A stretch of DNA of 64,000 bases from Actinoplanes palleronii (GCF_016862315.1 NZ_BOMS01000137.1:1-64000), one strand, 5' to 3'; shown: positions 7,287-15,295, counted from the stretch's first letter. Notes: generated by a model not told the origin, from the letters alone. Translations and numbers: made by a program.

Positions 7287-8468
7287 TTGCCCATCGCCCT
7301 GTACGCGCTCGCCATCGGCGGCTTCGGGATCGGCCTGACCGAATTCGTCATCGCCGGCCTGCTGCCCGAGGTGGCCGCGGACTTCCACGTCACCGAGGCC
7401 GTCGCCGGTGGCCTGATCTCCGGGTACGCCCTGGCGGTCGCGGTCGGTGCGATCGCACTCACCGCCGCGCTGGGCCGGGTCGACCGCCGGCACGCCCTGC
7501 TCGGACTGATGGTCCTGTTCATCGTGGGCAACGTGCTCTCCGCGATCGCCCCGAACTACGCCCTGATGATGCTGGGCCGGATCCTCGCGGCGCTCTGCCA
7601 CGGCGCGTTCTTCGGCATCGGCTCGGTGGTCGCCGCCGACCTGGTGCCCGCGGAGAAGAAGGCCGCCGCCATCTCGATCATGTTCGGCGGGCTGACCGTG
7701 GCGAACGTGCTCGGCGTGCCGCTGGGGACGTTCCTCGGCCAGGCCGCCGGGTGGCGCTCGACGTTCTGGGCGATCGCGGTCATCGGGGTGCTGGCGCTGG
7801 CCGGCATCGCGGCGTTGACACCGGCGACTCCGGCGCGGTCCGGCGGCAGCCTGCTCGGTGAGTTCCGGGTGTTCGCCAACCGCCAGGTCTGGCTGTCGAT
7901 CGTGGTCACCATCCTCGGGTACGGCGGGATGTTCGGCGCGTTCAGCTACATGGCCTACACGCTGACCGGTGTGAGCGGCTTCTCCGCCGGGGCGGTGCCG
8001 TGGCTGCTCATCGTGTTCGGGCTCGGGCTGTTCTTCGGCAACATCGCCGGGGGCCGGGCCGCGGACCGGAACCTGCCGGTGACGCTGATCGTGCTGCTGG
8101 CCGGGTTGAGCGGGGTGCTGGCGGTGTTCGCGCTGACCGCGGGCAATCAGATCGCCGCGGTGGCGGGGCTGCTGCTGATGGGCGGGTTCGGTTTCGCGAC
8201 GGTGCCGGGGCTGCAGATGCGCATTCTCGGTCACGCGGAGCAGGCGCCTACGCTGGCTTCGGGGGCGAACATCGCGGCGTTCAACGTGGGGAACGCGTTC
8301 GGGGCGTGGCTGGGCGGTCTGACGATCAGTGTCGGGCTGGGGTATCGGGCGCCGCTGTGGGCCGGTGCGGCGGTGACGGTCGGCGCGTTGCTGGTCTACC
8401 TGCTGGCCACCCGCCTGCCGGGTGGGGAGTTCGCCTCGCGCCGCGGGGTGGCCGTCGCGGCCCACTGA
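7287..8468 (+). CDS. MFS drug/metabolite efflux transporter
   Basis: A 393-residue major facilitator with about twelve hydrophobic segments. The N-terminal helix reads ALAIGGFGIGLTEFVIAGLL, and the loop after helix 2 has the polar ALGRVDRRHALL form of the MFS motif A, as in the Cml/AraJ/YdeA group of drug and sugar efflux pumps. The TTG at 7287 (MPIALYALAIG) is chosen because GGAGGAG (7274-7280) lies 6 bases upstream. It exports an unknown hydrophobic compound through the membrane by proton antiport. It is divergent from the MarR gene and shares its operator; the aldo-keto reductase gene follows 74 bases downstream and may be part of the same induced unit. Confidence 0.9.
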   Translation: MPIALYALAIGGFGIGLTEFVIAGLLPEVAADFHVTEAVAGGLISGYALAVAVGAIALTAALGRVDRRHALLGLMVLFIVGNVLSAIAPNYALMMLGRILAALCHGAFFGIGSVVAADLVPAEKKAAAISIMFGGLTVANVLGVPLGTFLGQAAGWRSTFWAIAVIGVLALAGIAALTPATPARSGGSLLGEFRVFANRQVWLSIVVTILGYGGMFGAFSYMAYTLTGVSGFSAGAVPWLLIVFGLGLFFGNIAGGRAADRNLPVTLIVLLAGLSGVLAVFALTAGNQIAAVAGLLLMGGFGFATVPGLQMRILGHAEQAPTLASGANIAAFNVGNAFGAWLGGLTISVGLGYRAPLWAGAAVTVGALLVYLLATRLPGGEFASRRGVAVAAH

Positions 8469-8541
8469 ATCCTTGCATCGCTCCAAGATCGATTCGAATG
8501 GTGCCGGTGTCTCGCGCCGGCGGCTCGGAAATGAGGAATTG

Positions 8542-9360
8542 ATGAACACCATCACGCTCAACAACGGTGTCGAGATCCCGCAGCTCGGCTACGGCGTCTT
8601 CCAGATCCCGGACGCTGCGACCGAGGCGGCTGTCACCACCGCCCTCGACGCGGGGTACCGCAGCATCGACACGGCGGCCGTCTACGGCAACGAGACCGGG
8701 GTCGGCCGGGCGCTGGCCGCTTCCGATCTGGCCCGCGACGACCTGTTCATCACCACGAAGCTGTGGATCGCCGACCTCGGCCGCGCCTCGGCCCGCGACG
8801 CCCTGAACGCCAGCCTGGACCGGCTCGGCCTCGACCGGGTCGACCTGTACCTGATCCACTGGCCGGCGCCGGCCACCGACGCCTATCTGGAGGCGTGGCA
8901 GGGCCTCGAGGACCTGCTCGCGGAGGGGCTGACCCGGGCGATCGGCGTCTCCAACTTCTTGCCGGAGCACCTGGACCGAGTGATCGCCCTGGGCGGCACG
9001 GTTCCGGCGGTCAACCAGATCGAGTTGCATCCGGCGTTGCAGAACCGGGAGTCCGTCGCGGCCAACGCGAAGCATGGGATCGCTACGGAGGCGTGGAGTC
9101 CGCTGGCGCAGGGCGCGGTTCTCGAGGACGCGGCGGTGGTGGCCGCTGCCTCGGCGCACGGGGTGAGTCCGGCGCAGGTGGTGCTGCGGTGGCACCTGCA
9201 GCAGGGCCGCATCGTGATCCCGAAGTCGGTGACGCCGGCCCGGATCGCCGCGAACCTGGACGTGTTCGGGTTTGACCTGAGCGGGGAGGAACTGGTGGCG
9301 ATCGACGGGTTGGAGCGGGACGGGCGCACCGGCCCGCACCCGGCGACCTTCAACGGCTGA
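8542..9360 (+). CDS. Aldo/keto reductase (2,5-diketo-gluconate reductase-like)
   Basis: A 272-residue NADPH-dependent reductase with a complete catalytic tetrad: D43, Y48, K73 and H106. The phosphate-binding IPKSVTP segment near residue 230 is the cofactor site of the AKR3/AKR5 groups. The ATG at 8542 has GAGGAAT just before it, which is why a longer frame from 8422 is rejected. It reduces aldehydes and ketones, with broad substrate range typical of the family. It lies downstream of the MFS gene on the same strand and may be coregulated by the MarR protein. A paralogue of the same group is encoded at 41242-42126. Confidence 0.92.
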   Translation: MNTITLNNGVEIPQLGYGVFQIPDAATEAAVTTALDAGYRSIDTAAVYGNETGVGRALAASDLARDDLFITTKLWIADLGRASARDALNASLDRLGLDRVDLYLIHWPAPATDAYLEAWQGLEDLLAEGLTRAIGVSNFLPEHLDRVIALGGTVPAVNQIELHPALQNRESVAANAKHGIATEAWSPLAQGAVLEDAAVVAAASAHGVSPAQVVLRWHLQQGRIVIPKSVTPARIAANLDVFGFDLSGEELVAIDGLERDGRTGPHPATFNG

Positions 9361-9378
9361 CACCGGCCGCTCGCGAGG

Positions 9379-10254
9379 TCACTGGCCCCTCAGCATGTCG
9401 ATGTAGATCGCCTGGTAGTGGTCGAGCAGCGGCCCGATGTCCGTGGCGTGCTCGTCGAGCAGCTTGAACACCTGCCGGTAGCTGTCCACGTCCTTCTGGC
9501 CGCGGGAGGTGAGGCCGGTGTTGTACAGGTCGACGACCACCAGGTTGTCATCGATGAGCGTGAACCCGTGCAGCAGCGGGATGTCGGCCGGAGCGTCGTC
9601 GGTGATCACCTTGATGCTCACGTTCGGGTGGTGCGCGGCGATCTCGCGGAGATGGCTGATCTGCGCCAGGAGCTCCACCGGGGGGTAGATCCTGCGCTTC
9701 AACGCCGCCTCGCCCATCACGAACTCGAACGAGATGTCCGGGTCGGCCAGTGAGACCTGGCGCTTGATCCGGGCCGACACCGCGGACAGCAGCGCCGACT
9801 CGGTGCGGTCGTCCGCGGGCAGCACCAGCAGCTGCCGGAACGCCCGCAGCACCAACTTCGCGTAGCCACTGGTCTGCAGCGGCCCGGGCACCAAGGAGGG
9901 TTCGAAAACGCGGATGCGCTCGGCACCGGCCTCCCAATCGGCGAGCGTTCGCTGCTGGACGGCCAGGCCGGTCTGAGCGGGCCGCCAGTCGGCCATCCGG
10001 TCGTGCAACCGCGTTGAGCGTTCCAGCAGCGCCTGGGTCTCGGCGTCGCTCGCGCCCAGGGCGCGAGCGATCGCCTCGATGTTTTCCGGACTCAGCGGGC
10101 CGACGCCGCGCTCTATCCGGGAGATCTTGGGCTGACTCAGATTCGTGGCGGCAGCCAGCTTGGCGCCGCTCATCCGCCGGATCCGGCGCCAGCGGCCCAA
10201 AGTGACACCGACCGGCTCGCTTTCGTCGCCGGGGAGTCCGAGTGCAGTGGAAAT
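9379..10254 (-). CDS. XRE-family regulator with DUF5753-type C-terminus, apparent ATT start
   Basis: An N-terminal Cro/C1 helix-turn-helix (MSGAKLAAATNLSQPKISRI) is followed by a DUF5753-like sensor domain starting near LVPGPLQTSGYAKLVLRAF, the architecture of Scr1-type actinobacterial regulators. The only classical start in frame is TTG at 10200, with no Shine-Dalgarno and directly at the first residue of the HTH domain. Twenty codons upstream an ATT at 10254-10252 has a perfect AAGGAGG 6 bases before it, inside the last codons of the upstream gene, and yields a normal 291-residue protein. I infer ATT as the start. The upstream 105-residue gene ends one base before it, so the two are translationally coupled. 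Confidence 0.87.
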   Translation of the reverse strand: MSTALGLPGDESEPVGVTLGRWRRIRRMSGAKLAAATNLSQPKISRIERGVGPLSPENIEAIARALGASDAETQALLERSTRLHDRMADWRPAQTGLAVQQRTLADWEAGAERIRVFEPSLVPGPLQTSGYAKLVLRAFRQLLVLPADDRTESALLSAVSARIKRQVSLADPDISFEFVMGEAALKRRIYPPVELLAQISHLREIAAHHPNVSIKVITDDAPADIPLLHGFTLIDDNLVVVDLYNTGLTSRGQKDVDSYRQVFKLLDEHATDIGPLLDHYQAIYIDMLRGQ

Positions 10255-10255
10255 G

Positions 10256-10573
10256 CTAGACCTCCTTGGCCCCGCCCGGGGGAGCCGACTGGCGGGACAG
10301 GTTGTGGACGGCTTCGGTCAGCAGGCTGACGGGAACCCGCACCAGGACTTCGCCGTGGGGAAGGTCGATACCGGCCTGCTCTGCCGTGACCACGTATCCC
10401 TGCACCACGGCAGTCGCCACCTCCGCGGGTTCGGAGTCGGCGAGGTAGATCGTAGGGCAGTTGCCCGCCGTGCACTGGTTCGCGATGGGTCGCAGCGCGC
10501 CGAGGGGCGTGTCGAGGCCGGAGGCCGATGTCAGCAGCCGCTGGAATGTCTTAGTCGTAAGATTCATTCTCAT
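10256..10573 (-). CDS. Small conserved actinobacterial protein paired with XRE regulator
   Basis: A 105-residue soluble protein containing CTAGNCPTIYLADSE, then AVVQGYVV and HGEVLVRVPVSLL. Small proteins with this NCPTxY...VVQGYxV...VxVP pattern are, as I recall, common in actinobacteria and frequently adjacent to XRE/DUF5753 regulators, but have no established function. GGGAGG lies 5 bases before the ATG at 10573. The last codons encode the Shine-Dalgarno of the regulator gene, so synthesis of both proteins is coupled. By analogy with DUF397 partners of Scr1-like regulators it might be a cognate antitoxin or modulator; that is inference. The two cysteines could bind a metal or form a bond. 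Confidence 0.75.
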   Translation of the reverse strand: MRMNLTTKTFQRLLTSASGLDTPLGALRPIANQCTAGNCPTIYLADSEPAEVATAVVQGYVVTAEQAGIDLPHGEVLVRVPVSLLTEAVHNLSRQSAPPGGAKEV

Positions 10574-10778
10574 TCAAGCCTCCCAGGAGTCGTGCAGAAT
10601 ATGCGTCTGAACAGGAACGATACTGCAGAGCAACGGGCAACTTGCATCATACCTGCCTGCCATCTAGCCGATTGGATGACAGGATAGATCCTCTAGCGGC
10701 ATGTGTAAGTGACTAGCTTAGCCACTCCTGTGACTAGAAACTGAGGGCAAGGTTGCTCTGAATAATTAGGTGGTCGTC

Positions 10779-11027
10779 ATGATCGAGCAGGGACCGCAAG
10801 CTCCTTCCGTTCCGGCGGAGTCGGCTCCGCCCCCTCAGCGAGCAGTGGCGACGCGCCGAGCGCTGATGGCGTTCATGCTGATCACCGCAACCGTCGTCGG
10901 CGTCCTCGCCGGACTGCTGGCCCATGCCGCGGGGAAGAACATCCCGGAGGCCATCCTCAGCGGCGGCGGAGCCTTCGCCGGCACCGCCGGTCTGCTGGTG
11001 GCGATGGCCCACTACGCCGGCAGGTAG
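10779..11027 (+). CDS. Small two-helix membrane protein
   Basis: An 82-residue protein starting at the ATG at 10779, with AGGTGG upstream; an in-frame GTG at 10770 would add three residues. A charged Pro-rich N-terminus is followed by two hydrophobic segments (ALMAFMLITATVVGVLAGLL and AFAGTAGLLVAMAHYA) separated by a short Gly-rich loop. It divergently faces the XRE operon across about 200 bases of relatively AT-rich DNA. No family is recognised. Its position suggests it may belong to the XRE regulator's control region. Confidence 0.65.
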   Translation: MIEQGPQAPSVPAESAPPPQRAVATRRALMAFMLITATVVGVLAGLLAHAAGKNIPEAILSGGGAFAGTAGLLVAMAHYAGR

Positions 11028-11169
11028 GCGGATCAGCGGGGGACGCGGCGGCTGACTCGGCCGCCGAAGCGGCAAGTCGCCTGGTGGCGCCGGTAGGGCC
11101 GCGCCCTGAGTTGATCAAGTGTGCGAGAGTGCTCCCGGCTTGAGAGCGACGTAGCGGGGGAGACGGACG

Positions 11170-11847
11170 ATGGGCGAGACGACACCGGAGCAGCGGCCCG
11201 AGGACCTGGGGAGCAGCGCCGGCGGGCCGGGGCACATCGGCGTCACCAACGCGGTCGTCGGCCTGTTCGGGGTCGCGGTGACGGTCGGCGGGCTGTGGCT
11301 CGCGGAGCGCCGCGCGGACACCACCGTGACCGAGGTGCTCGCCGGGCTGACGGTCGGCCTGGGCGTGCTCGCGGTGGCGGCCGCGGTGTTCGGTGCCGTG
11401 CGTGCCCTCACCTCGCGGCCGCGCGCGGCGAGCACCGTCATGGCCGCCGGGCTCAGCGTGCTCGGGCTGGTCCTGGGCGCGGTGACCGGGCTGGTCGCCG
11501 CCTACGACGAGCCGGGCACCCCGGGGCACCCGCAGGCGAACGTCCAGCTGGCCGGAAACCCGGGCAATTGGACGCTAACCATCCAGGTGGGTACCCCGGG
11601 CATGACCCCCGGCGATGTGATGGACGCGCAGGTGTTCGGGAGCGACGGCGGGAGCAGCGAGTTCAGTCTCGGCCGGTCCCTGACTCATGCCGATGGCAGC
11701 GGCTTCGCCACGACGACTCTGGTCACGACCCAGGTCAATGATGAGGGGGTGCGGCTAGCGGTGCTGGTCCCGGGCAAGGACTGCAGCCAGCTGATGCCGC
11801 TCCTCAACGCCACCCGCATCGTCGCGCTCAGCTGCAAGGCGAAGTGA
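11170..11847 (+). CDS. Membrane protein with C-terminal exported domain
   Basis: A 225-residue protein. Three hydrophobic segments lie near residues 25-45 (VTNAVVGLFGVAVTVGGLWL), 57-80 and 90-112, followed by an outside domain of about 110 residues with two Cys (KDCSQ and LSCKAK at the extreme C-terminus), which could form a disulfide. The ATG at 11170 follows GGGGGAGACGG. The domain order resembles actinobacterial DUF4190/DUF4352-like anchored proteins, but no family signature is clear. The gene ends convergently with the truncated TetR remnant at 11849, only one base away. Confidence 0.75.
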   Translation: MGETTPEQRPEDLGSSAGGPGHIGVTNAVVGLFGVAVTVGGLWLAERRADTTVTEVLAGLTVGLGVLAVAAAVFGAVRALTSRPRAASTVMAAGLSVLGLVLGAVTGLVAAYDEPGTPGHPQANVQLAGNPGNWTLTIQVGTPGMTPGDVMDAQVFGSDGGSSEFSLGRSLTHADGSGFATTTLVTTQVNDEGVRLAVLVPGKDCSQLMPLLNATRIVALSCKAK

Positions 11848-11848
11848 G

Positions 11849-12103
11849 TCACCGGGTGCCGTAAGCGCGTACGAACATGTCCGCCGCCGCGGCGGCGATC
11901 TCGCGCCGCGCGGTCTCGGTCAGCGGCAGCACGCCGTACAGCGACCGCAGGTTGGCCGGATGCCCGATCAGGGCGAGGAACTGTTCCACGGCCGCCGGGA
12001 CGCTCGGCATCGCCAGCACACCCTGCGCGCCGAGCGCCGCCACCTCCGTCGCGAACCGGGTGACCGTGTCGTGCGGCGCGCCCGCGTTCCACAGTTCGGC
12101 AGC
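11849..12103 (-). pseudogene. 3' fragment of a TetR-family regulator gene
   Basis: The minus-strand frame reads ELWNAGAPHDTVTRFATEVA...LGAQGVLAMP, then FLALIGHPANLRSLYGVLPL, and ends FVRAYGTR, which has the character of a TetR ligand-binding domain. Upstream of about 12103 the frame turns to nonsense and no HTH domain is present. Read on the opposite strand, a membrane-protein 3' part begins at the same place (12104-12388). Two unrelated gene ends abut head to head, which looks like a deletion junction. The frame that continues to 12295 is an antisense shadow. Confidence 0.6.
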
Positions 12104-12388
12104 GTGGTGCTCTACGGCGTCGTCGTCTTCCTGGTGCCGATGGAGCCGGGCGGCGGAAACTCCGGGGCCACCTTCACCCTGGCCGCGAGCCTCGCCGGGC
12201 TCGCACTCGTCAGCGTTCCCGGCCTGCGGACGGCGCTCGCCGTCGCCCTGATCGCGGCCGACGGGATCGCGCTGCTGGTCATGGGCGATCCGCATGGCGT
12301 GACCATGCTTGTCGGCCCGGCGCTCGGCGTGCTGGTCGCCGCGGTGGTGACCCGCAGGGCCCCCGTTCCCGCGGGCAGTGGCAGCTGA
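12104..12388 (+). pseudogene. 3' part of a membrane protein gene (truncated)
   Basis: The plus frame from GTG 12104 encodes VVLYGVVVFLVPMEPGGGNS, then hydrophobic helices (LAASLAGLALVSVPGLRTAL, VALIAADGIALLVMG, MLVGPALGVLVAAVVTRR), about 94 residues with three membrane segments. There is no Shine-Dalgarno before GTG 12104 and the upstream frame is the antisense of the TetR fragment. I read it as the surviving C-terminus of a larger integral membrane protein; a short intact protein from GTG 12104 cannot be excluded. Confidence 0.5.
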
Positions 12389-12389
12389 C

Positions 12390-12399
12390 GAACATGTTC
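12390..12399. promoter_or_regulatory. TetR operator copy 1, GAACATGTTC
   Basis: A perfect 10-base palindrome 15 bases before the TetR start at 12414. The same site occurs at 13131-13140 and a one-base variant at 13146-13155, before the flavin monooxygenase gene. The placement implies autorepression plus control of the monooxygenase. Confidence 0.75.
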
Positions 12400-12413
12400 G
12401 CTACGATCGTGTT

Positions 12414-13094
12414 ATGAGTCCTCGACGGGTGCCGGTGAGCCGGCGGGATCGGCCGGCCAAGGCGCCGCTCAGCCGGGCCGGCGCGGTGGCGGTCGGCTTG
12501 CGGATCATGCGCGAGGAGGGGCTGGAGCGGCTGACCATGCGGCGGCTCGCGGCCGAGCTCGACACCGGGCCCTCTTCGCTGTATGTCTACGTGCAGAACA
12601 TGGCCGAGTTGCACGGCGCGATCCTCGACGAGCTGCTCGCCGGGCTCGAGCTGCCGGCTGCGAGCGCGGACAGCTGGCGGGACGACGTGGTCGCGCTGAT
12701 GAGCGCCTACACCCGGCTGCTGATGGCCTATCCGAGCCTGGCGCGCTCGGTGCTCACGCTGCGGCCGTCCGGCCCGCACTACGTACGGTTCATCGACGCG
12801 CTGCTCGGCCTGCTGCATGCCGGCGGGGTGCCGGTCGGGCAGGCGGCCTGGGGTGTCGACCTGCTGCTGCAGCACGGCACCGCGATCGCTGCGGAGCAGG
12901 GCACCCGGGGTGAGTCGGTGGATGCCGGCGACGAGCATCAGCTGCTGGTGATGGAGTTGCGGGAGGCTTCCGAGGCGGAGTTCCCGAACATCGCCCGCGT
13001 GCGGGAGGAGCTGTTCTCCGGCACGGGCGAGGAGCGTTTCGCGTGGACGTTCGGTGTGGTGATCGCGGGTATTCAGGCGGTGCCGGTCGGCTGA
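12414..13094 (+). CDS. TetR-family regulator of the TetX-like monooxygenase
   Basis: A 226-residue repressor. The HTH lies in residues about 25-70, with LTMRRLAAELDTGPSSLYVY as helices 2-3 and the typical Tyr-Val tail; the C-terminal domain is of the TetR_C type used by TetR itself (AYTRLLMAYPSLARSVLTL). The start at ATG 12414 is chosen over an upstream ATG because the HTH is at the normal distance and the operator lies just upstream. The perfect GAACATGTTC site occurs before this gene and before the next one, so it most likely represses both and is released by a small aromatic substrate of the monooxygenase. Confidence 0.92.
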   Translation: MSPRRVPVSRRDRPAKAPLSRAGAVAVGLRIMREEGLERLTMRRLAAELDTGPSSLYVYVQNMAELHGAILDELLAGLELPAASADSWRDDVVALMSAYTRLLMAYPSLARSVLTLRPSGPHYVRFIDALLGLLHAGGVPVGQAAWGVDLLLQHGTAIAAEQGTRGESVDAGDEHQLLVMELREASEAEFPNIARVREELFSGTGEERFAWTFGVVIAGIQAVPVG

Positions 13095-13130
13095 CCGTGC
13101 GTACCAAAAATGGCTTTTTTTGCTTGTGAA

Positions 13131-13155
13131 GAACATGTTCGTCAAGAACGTGTTC
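13131..13155. promoter_or_regulatory. TetR operator pair before the monooxygenase
   Basis: GAACATGTTC (13131-13140) and GAACGTGTTC (13146-13155) are direct repeats spaced 15 bases start to start, 26 bases before the monooxygenase ATG. They match the site at 12390-12399. Two adjacent sites suggest cooperative or two-dimer repression. Confidence 0.75.
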
Positions 13156-13180
13156 TAAGCTGCTGAACTGGGAGGACACC

Positions 13181-14323
13181 ATGAACACACCTGTCACGAT
13201 CGTCGGCGGCGGCCTCGGCGGGCTGACCCTGGCCCGCGTGCTGCACGTCCACGGTATCCCGGCGACGATCTACGAGCTGGACGCTTCGCCCGAGGCGCGC
13301 ACGCAGGGCGGGATGCTCGACATCCACGACTACAACGGCCAGGTCGCGATCCGGGCGGCCGGGCTGTTCGACGCGTTCCAGAAGATCATCCACCCGGGTG
13401 GTGAGGCGACCCGGATCCTCGACAAGCACGGCACGGTGCACACCGACGAGATCGATGAGGGCGACGGCACCCGGCCCGAGGTCGATCGCGGGCAGCTGCG
13501 CCGGATGCTGCTCGACTCGCTGCCGGACGACACGATCCGCTGGGGCAGCAAGGTGACCGCGGTGCGCGGAGTGGGTGAGGGGCGGCACGAGCTGACTTTC
13601 GCGGATGGTTCGACGCACACGACCGGGCTGCTGGTCGGCGCGGACGGCGCCTGGTCACGGATCCGGCCGCTGCTGTCCGCCGCGACGCCGGCCTACGCCG
13701 GGATGTCGTTCGTCGAGGTCGACCTGCACGACGCGGACGTCCGTCACCCTGGTCCTTCTCGGACAGTGGGCGCCGGGATGCTGTTCGCTCTCGGCCCGGG
13801 AAACGGTTTTCTCGCGCACCGCGAAACCGACGGCAGCCTGCACATCTACATCGCCCTGGAAAAGCCCGCGGAATGGGTGGAGAGCATCGACTTCACCGAT
13901 ACCGCGAAAGCCAAAGCGCTCCTCGTCGACGAATTCCACGACTGGGCGCCGGAATTCCACGCGCTGATCACCGAGGCGGACGGTGCGCTGATCCCGCGCA
14001 CCATCAACGCGCTGCCGATCGAACACCGCTGGGACCGGGTGCCCGGGGTGACCCTGCTCGGGGACGCGGCGCACGTGATGTCGCCGTTCGCGGGTGAGGG
14101 TGCGAATCTCGCGATGCTCGACGGGGCGGAGCTGGGCGAGGCGCTCGCGGCCCATCCGGGGGAGACGGAAAAGGCGCTTCATGCGTACGAAAAAGCGTTG
14201 TTCCCCCGCAGCGCCGAAGCGGCGGCAGAGGCGGCCCGGAATCTGGAGTTGTGCTTCGACGCCAATGCCCCGCAGAGTCTGCTGGACCAGTTCGCGGCGT
14301 ATGAAAACGGTCAGCCTGAATGA
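13181..14323 (+). CDS. FAD-dependent monooxygenase, TetX-like
   Basis: A 380-residue class A flavoprotein monooxygenase. GGGLGG (9-14) is the FAD Rossmann motif, then GGMLDIHDYNGQ, RPEVDRGQLRRML, LLVGADGAWSRIRPLL (the DG motif) and LLGDAAHVMSPFAGEGANLA (the GD motif). This order and wording match TetX and related tetracycline destructases more than phenol hydroxylases. GGGAGG lies shortly before the ATG. It should hydroxylate an aromatic or polyketide substrate using NADPH and oxygen. Control by the adjacent TetR at operators 13131-13155 fits inducible drug inactivation, but the true substrate is unknown and sequence alone does not show tetracycline activity. Confidence 0.9.
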   Translation: MNTPVTIVGGGLGGLTLARVLHVHGIPATIYELDASPEARTQGGMLDIHDYNGQVAIRAAGLFDAFQKIIHPGGEATRILDKHGTVHTDEIDEGDGTRPEVDRGQLRRMLLDSLPDDTIRWGSKVTAVRGVGEGRHELTFADGSTHTTGLLVGADGAWSRIRPLLSAATPAYAGMSFVEVDLHDADVRHPGPSRTVGAGMLFALGPGNGFLAHRETDGSLHIYIALEKPAEWVESIDFTDTAKAKALLVDEFHDWAPEFHALITEADGALIPRTINALPIEHRWDRVPGVTLLGDAAHVMSPFAGEGANLAMLDGAELGEALAAHPGETEKALHAYEKALFPRSAEAAAEAARNLELCFDANAPQSLLDQFAAYENGQPE

Positions 14324-14388
14324 ATCGGTGACCGCGGCGCGGTCGAGCAAGCCCGATCCTCTGCGGGGCCAGTGGGTAGGGTGGCGGG

Positions 14389-14763
14389 ATGGCTGTCGCT
14401 CGGTTCGCATCGGTGGTGTTCGATTGCACGGACCCGGAGGAGCTGTCGGCGTTCTGGGCCGCGATGGTCGGCGGTGAGGTGGCCGTGACCGGGGACGATT
14501 TTGTCGCGGTGCGCACCAGCCGGGGCTGGTTCGCGGCGATGCGGGTGCCGGATCATCAGCCGCCCACCTGGGGTGATGCCGACGTACCCAAGCAGATGCA
14601 CATCGATCTGTCGGTCGACGACCTCGACGAGGCTGAGGCTGAGGCGATTCGCCTGGGAGCGCGATTGGTCTCCGAGCAGCCGGCTCCGGACCGCTATCGG
14701 ATCTTCCTGGATCCGGCCGGCCACCCTTTCTGCCTCTCGATCCAGATACCTGACGCCGTATAG
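14389..14763 (+). CDS. VOC/glyoxalase-like protein
   Basis: A 124-residue single VOC domain: FASVVFDCTDPEELSAFWAA at the N-terminus, MHIDLSVDDLDEAEAEAI in the middle, and FLDPAGHPFCLSIQ at the end. The metal-site residues of true glyoxalases (H/Q and E) are only partly kept, as is usual for the glyoxalase-like actinobacterial proteins of this length. It lies 65 bases after the monooxygenase on the same strand and could belong to that unit, perhaps in binding or resistance to the same compound. No direct evidence for a substrate. Confidence 0.85.
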   Translation: MAVARFASVVFDCTDPEELSAFWAAMVGGEVAVTGDDFVAVRTSRGWFAAMRVPDHQPPTWGDADVPKQMHIDLSVDDLDEAEAEAIRLGARLVSEQPAPDRYRIFLDPAGHPFCLSIQIPDAV

Positions 14764-14773
14764 CGGTCGTGAA

Positions 14774-15295
14774 TCAGGTGGCCTCAAGGTGTTTGGACTC
14801 GGCGGGCCCGACTGATGTGCCGTTCTTGTCGAGGGCCTGGAACTCGAGCTGCACCGGTTCGTGCTCCCACCGATCGGGGATCATCACCAAGCCGGCCCGG
14901 ACCGGAAACGGGCCGAACTGCGAGCCGCCCGGCGCCGTCACCAGCACGGCGTCGGCGGCTTGCCGGGGTGGCGCGATGACCAGCGTGGCCATGCCCCGCG
15001 CGGTCCGCCATGCGGGGTCGGTCGCTTCCCAGCAGCTGCCCTAGACGGCCGACTCGTGGCGTCCGTCCTGGTCGACCACTTCCTGGACGAAGCACATCGC
15101 AGTGCCCTCGTGGTGCTCCCACAGCCGGACGGAACCGCCGTCGATGTCGACGGTGGACAGAATGGAATAGCCGACCGGAACTGACCAGGAGGACTTCTCT
15201 TCACTCACCGGGGGATCCGGTTGCAGGCTACTGAAGAGCGCGTAGCCGGCGACGGCGACGACCGCGCCGAGAAGGGCGCGGGAGTGCAGCGTCAT
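14774..15295 (-). pseudogene. Exported protein interrupted by an in-frame amber codon
   Basis: One continuous minus-strand frame runs from ATG 15295 (MTLHSRALLGAVVAVAGYAL, a membrane or signal segment) to the stop at 14774, interrupted only by TAG at 15043-15041. The residues on both sides (DQDGRHESAV, stop, GSCWEATDPAWRTARG) read as one protein, and the downstream 89 codons keep coding character with no good start of their own except ATG 14992. A CAG to TAG change (Gln to amber) is the simplest origin. Alternatives are a sequencing error, suppression, or two proteins. The ATG overlaps the stop of a 15-codon frame (ATGA). Function unknown; presumed exported. Confidence 0.65.

Noticed and set aside
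7260..8564. A 434-codon minus-strand frame rich in Gln, His, Arg and Pro
   Set aside because: Shadow of the MFS transporter gene, which has proper hydrophobic segments.
13098..13125. T-run near 13110 as a terminator of the TetR gene
   Set aside because: There is a T-tract but no convincing GC stem before it; it more likely belongs to the monooxygenase promoter.
13181..14323. Calling the flavin monooxygenase a tetracycline-resistance determinant
   Set aside because: Motif order is TetX-like, but environmental class A monooxygenases share it; substrate cannot be assigned from sequence alone.
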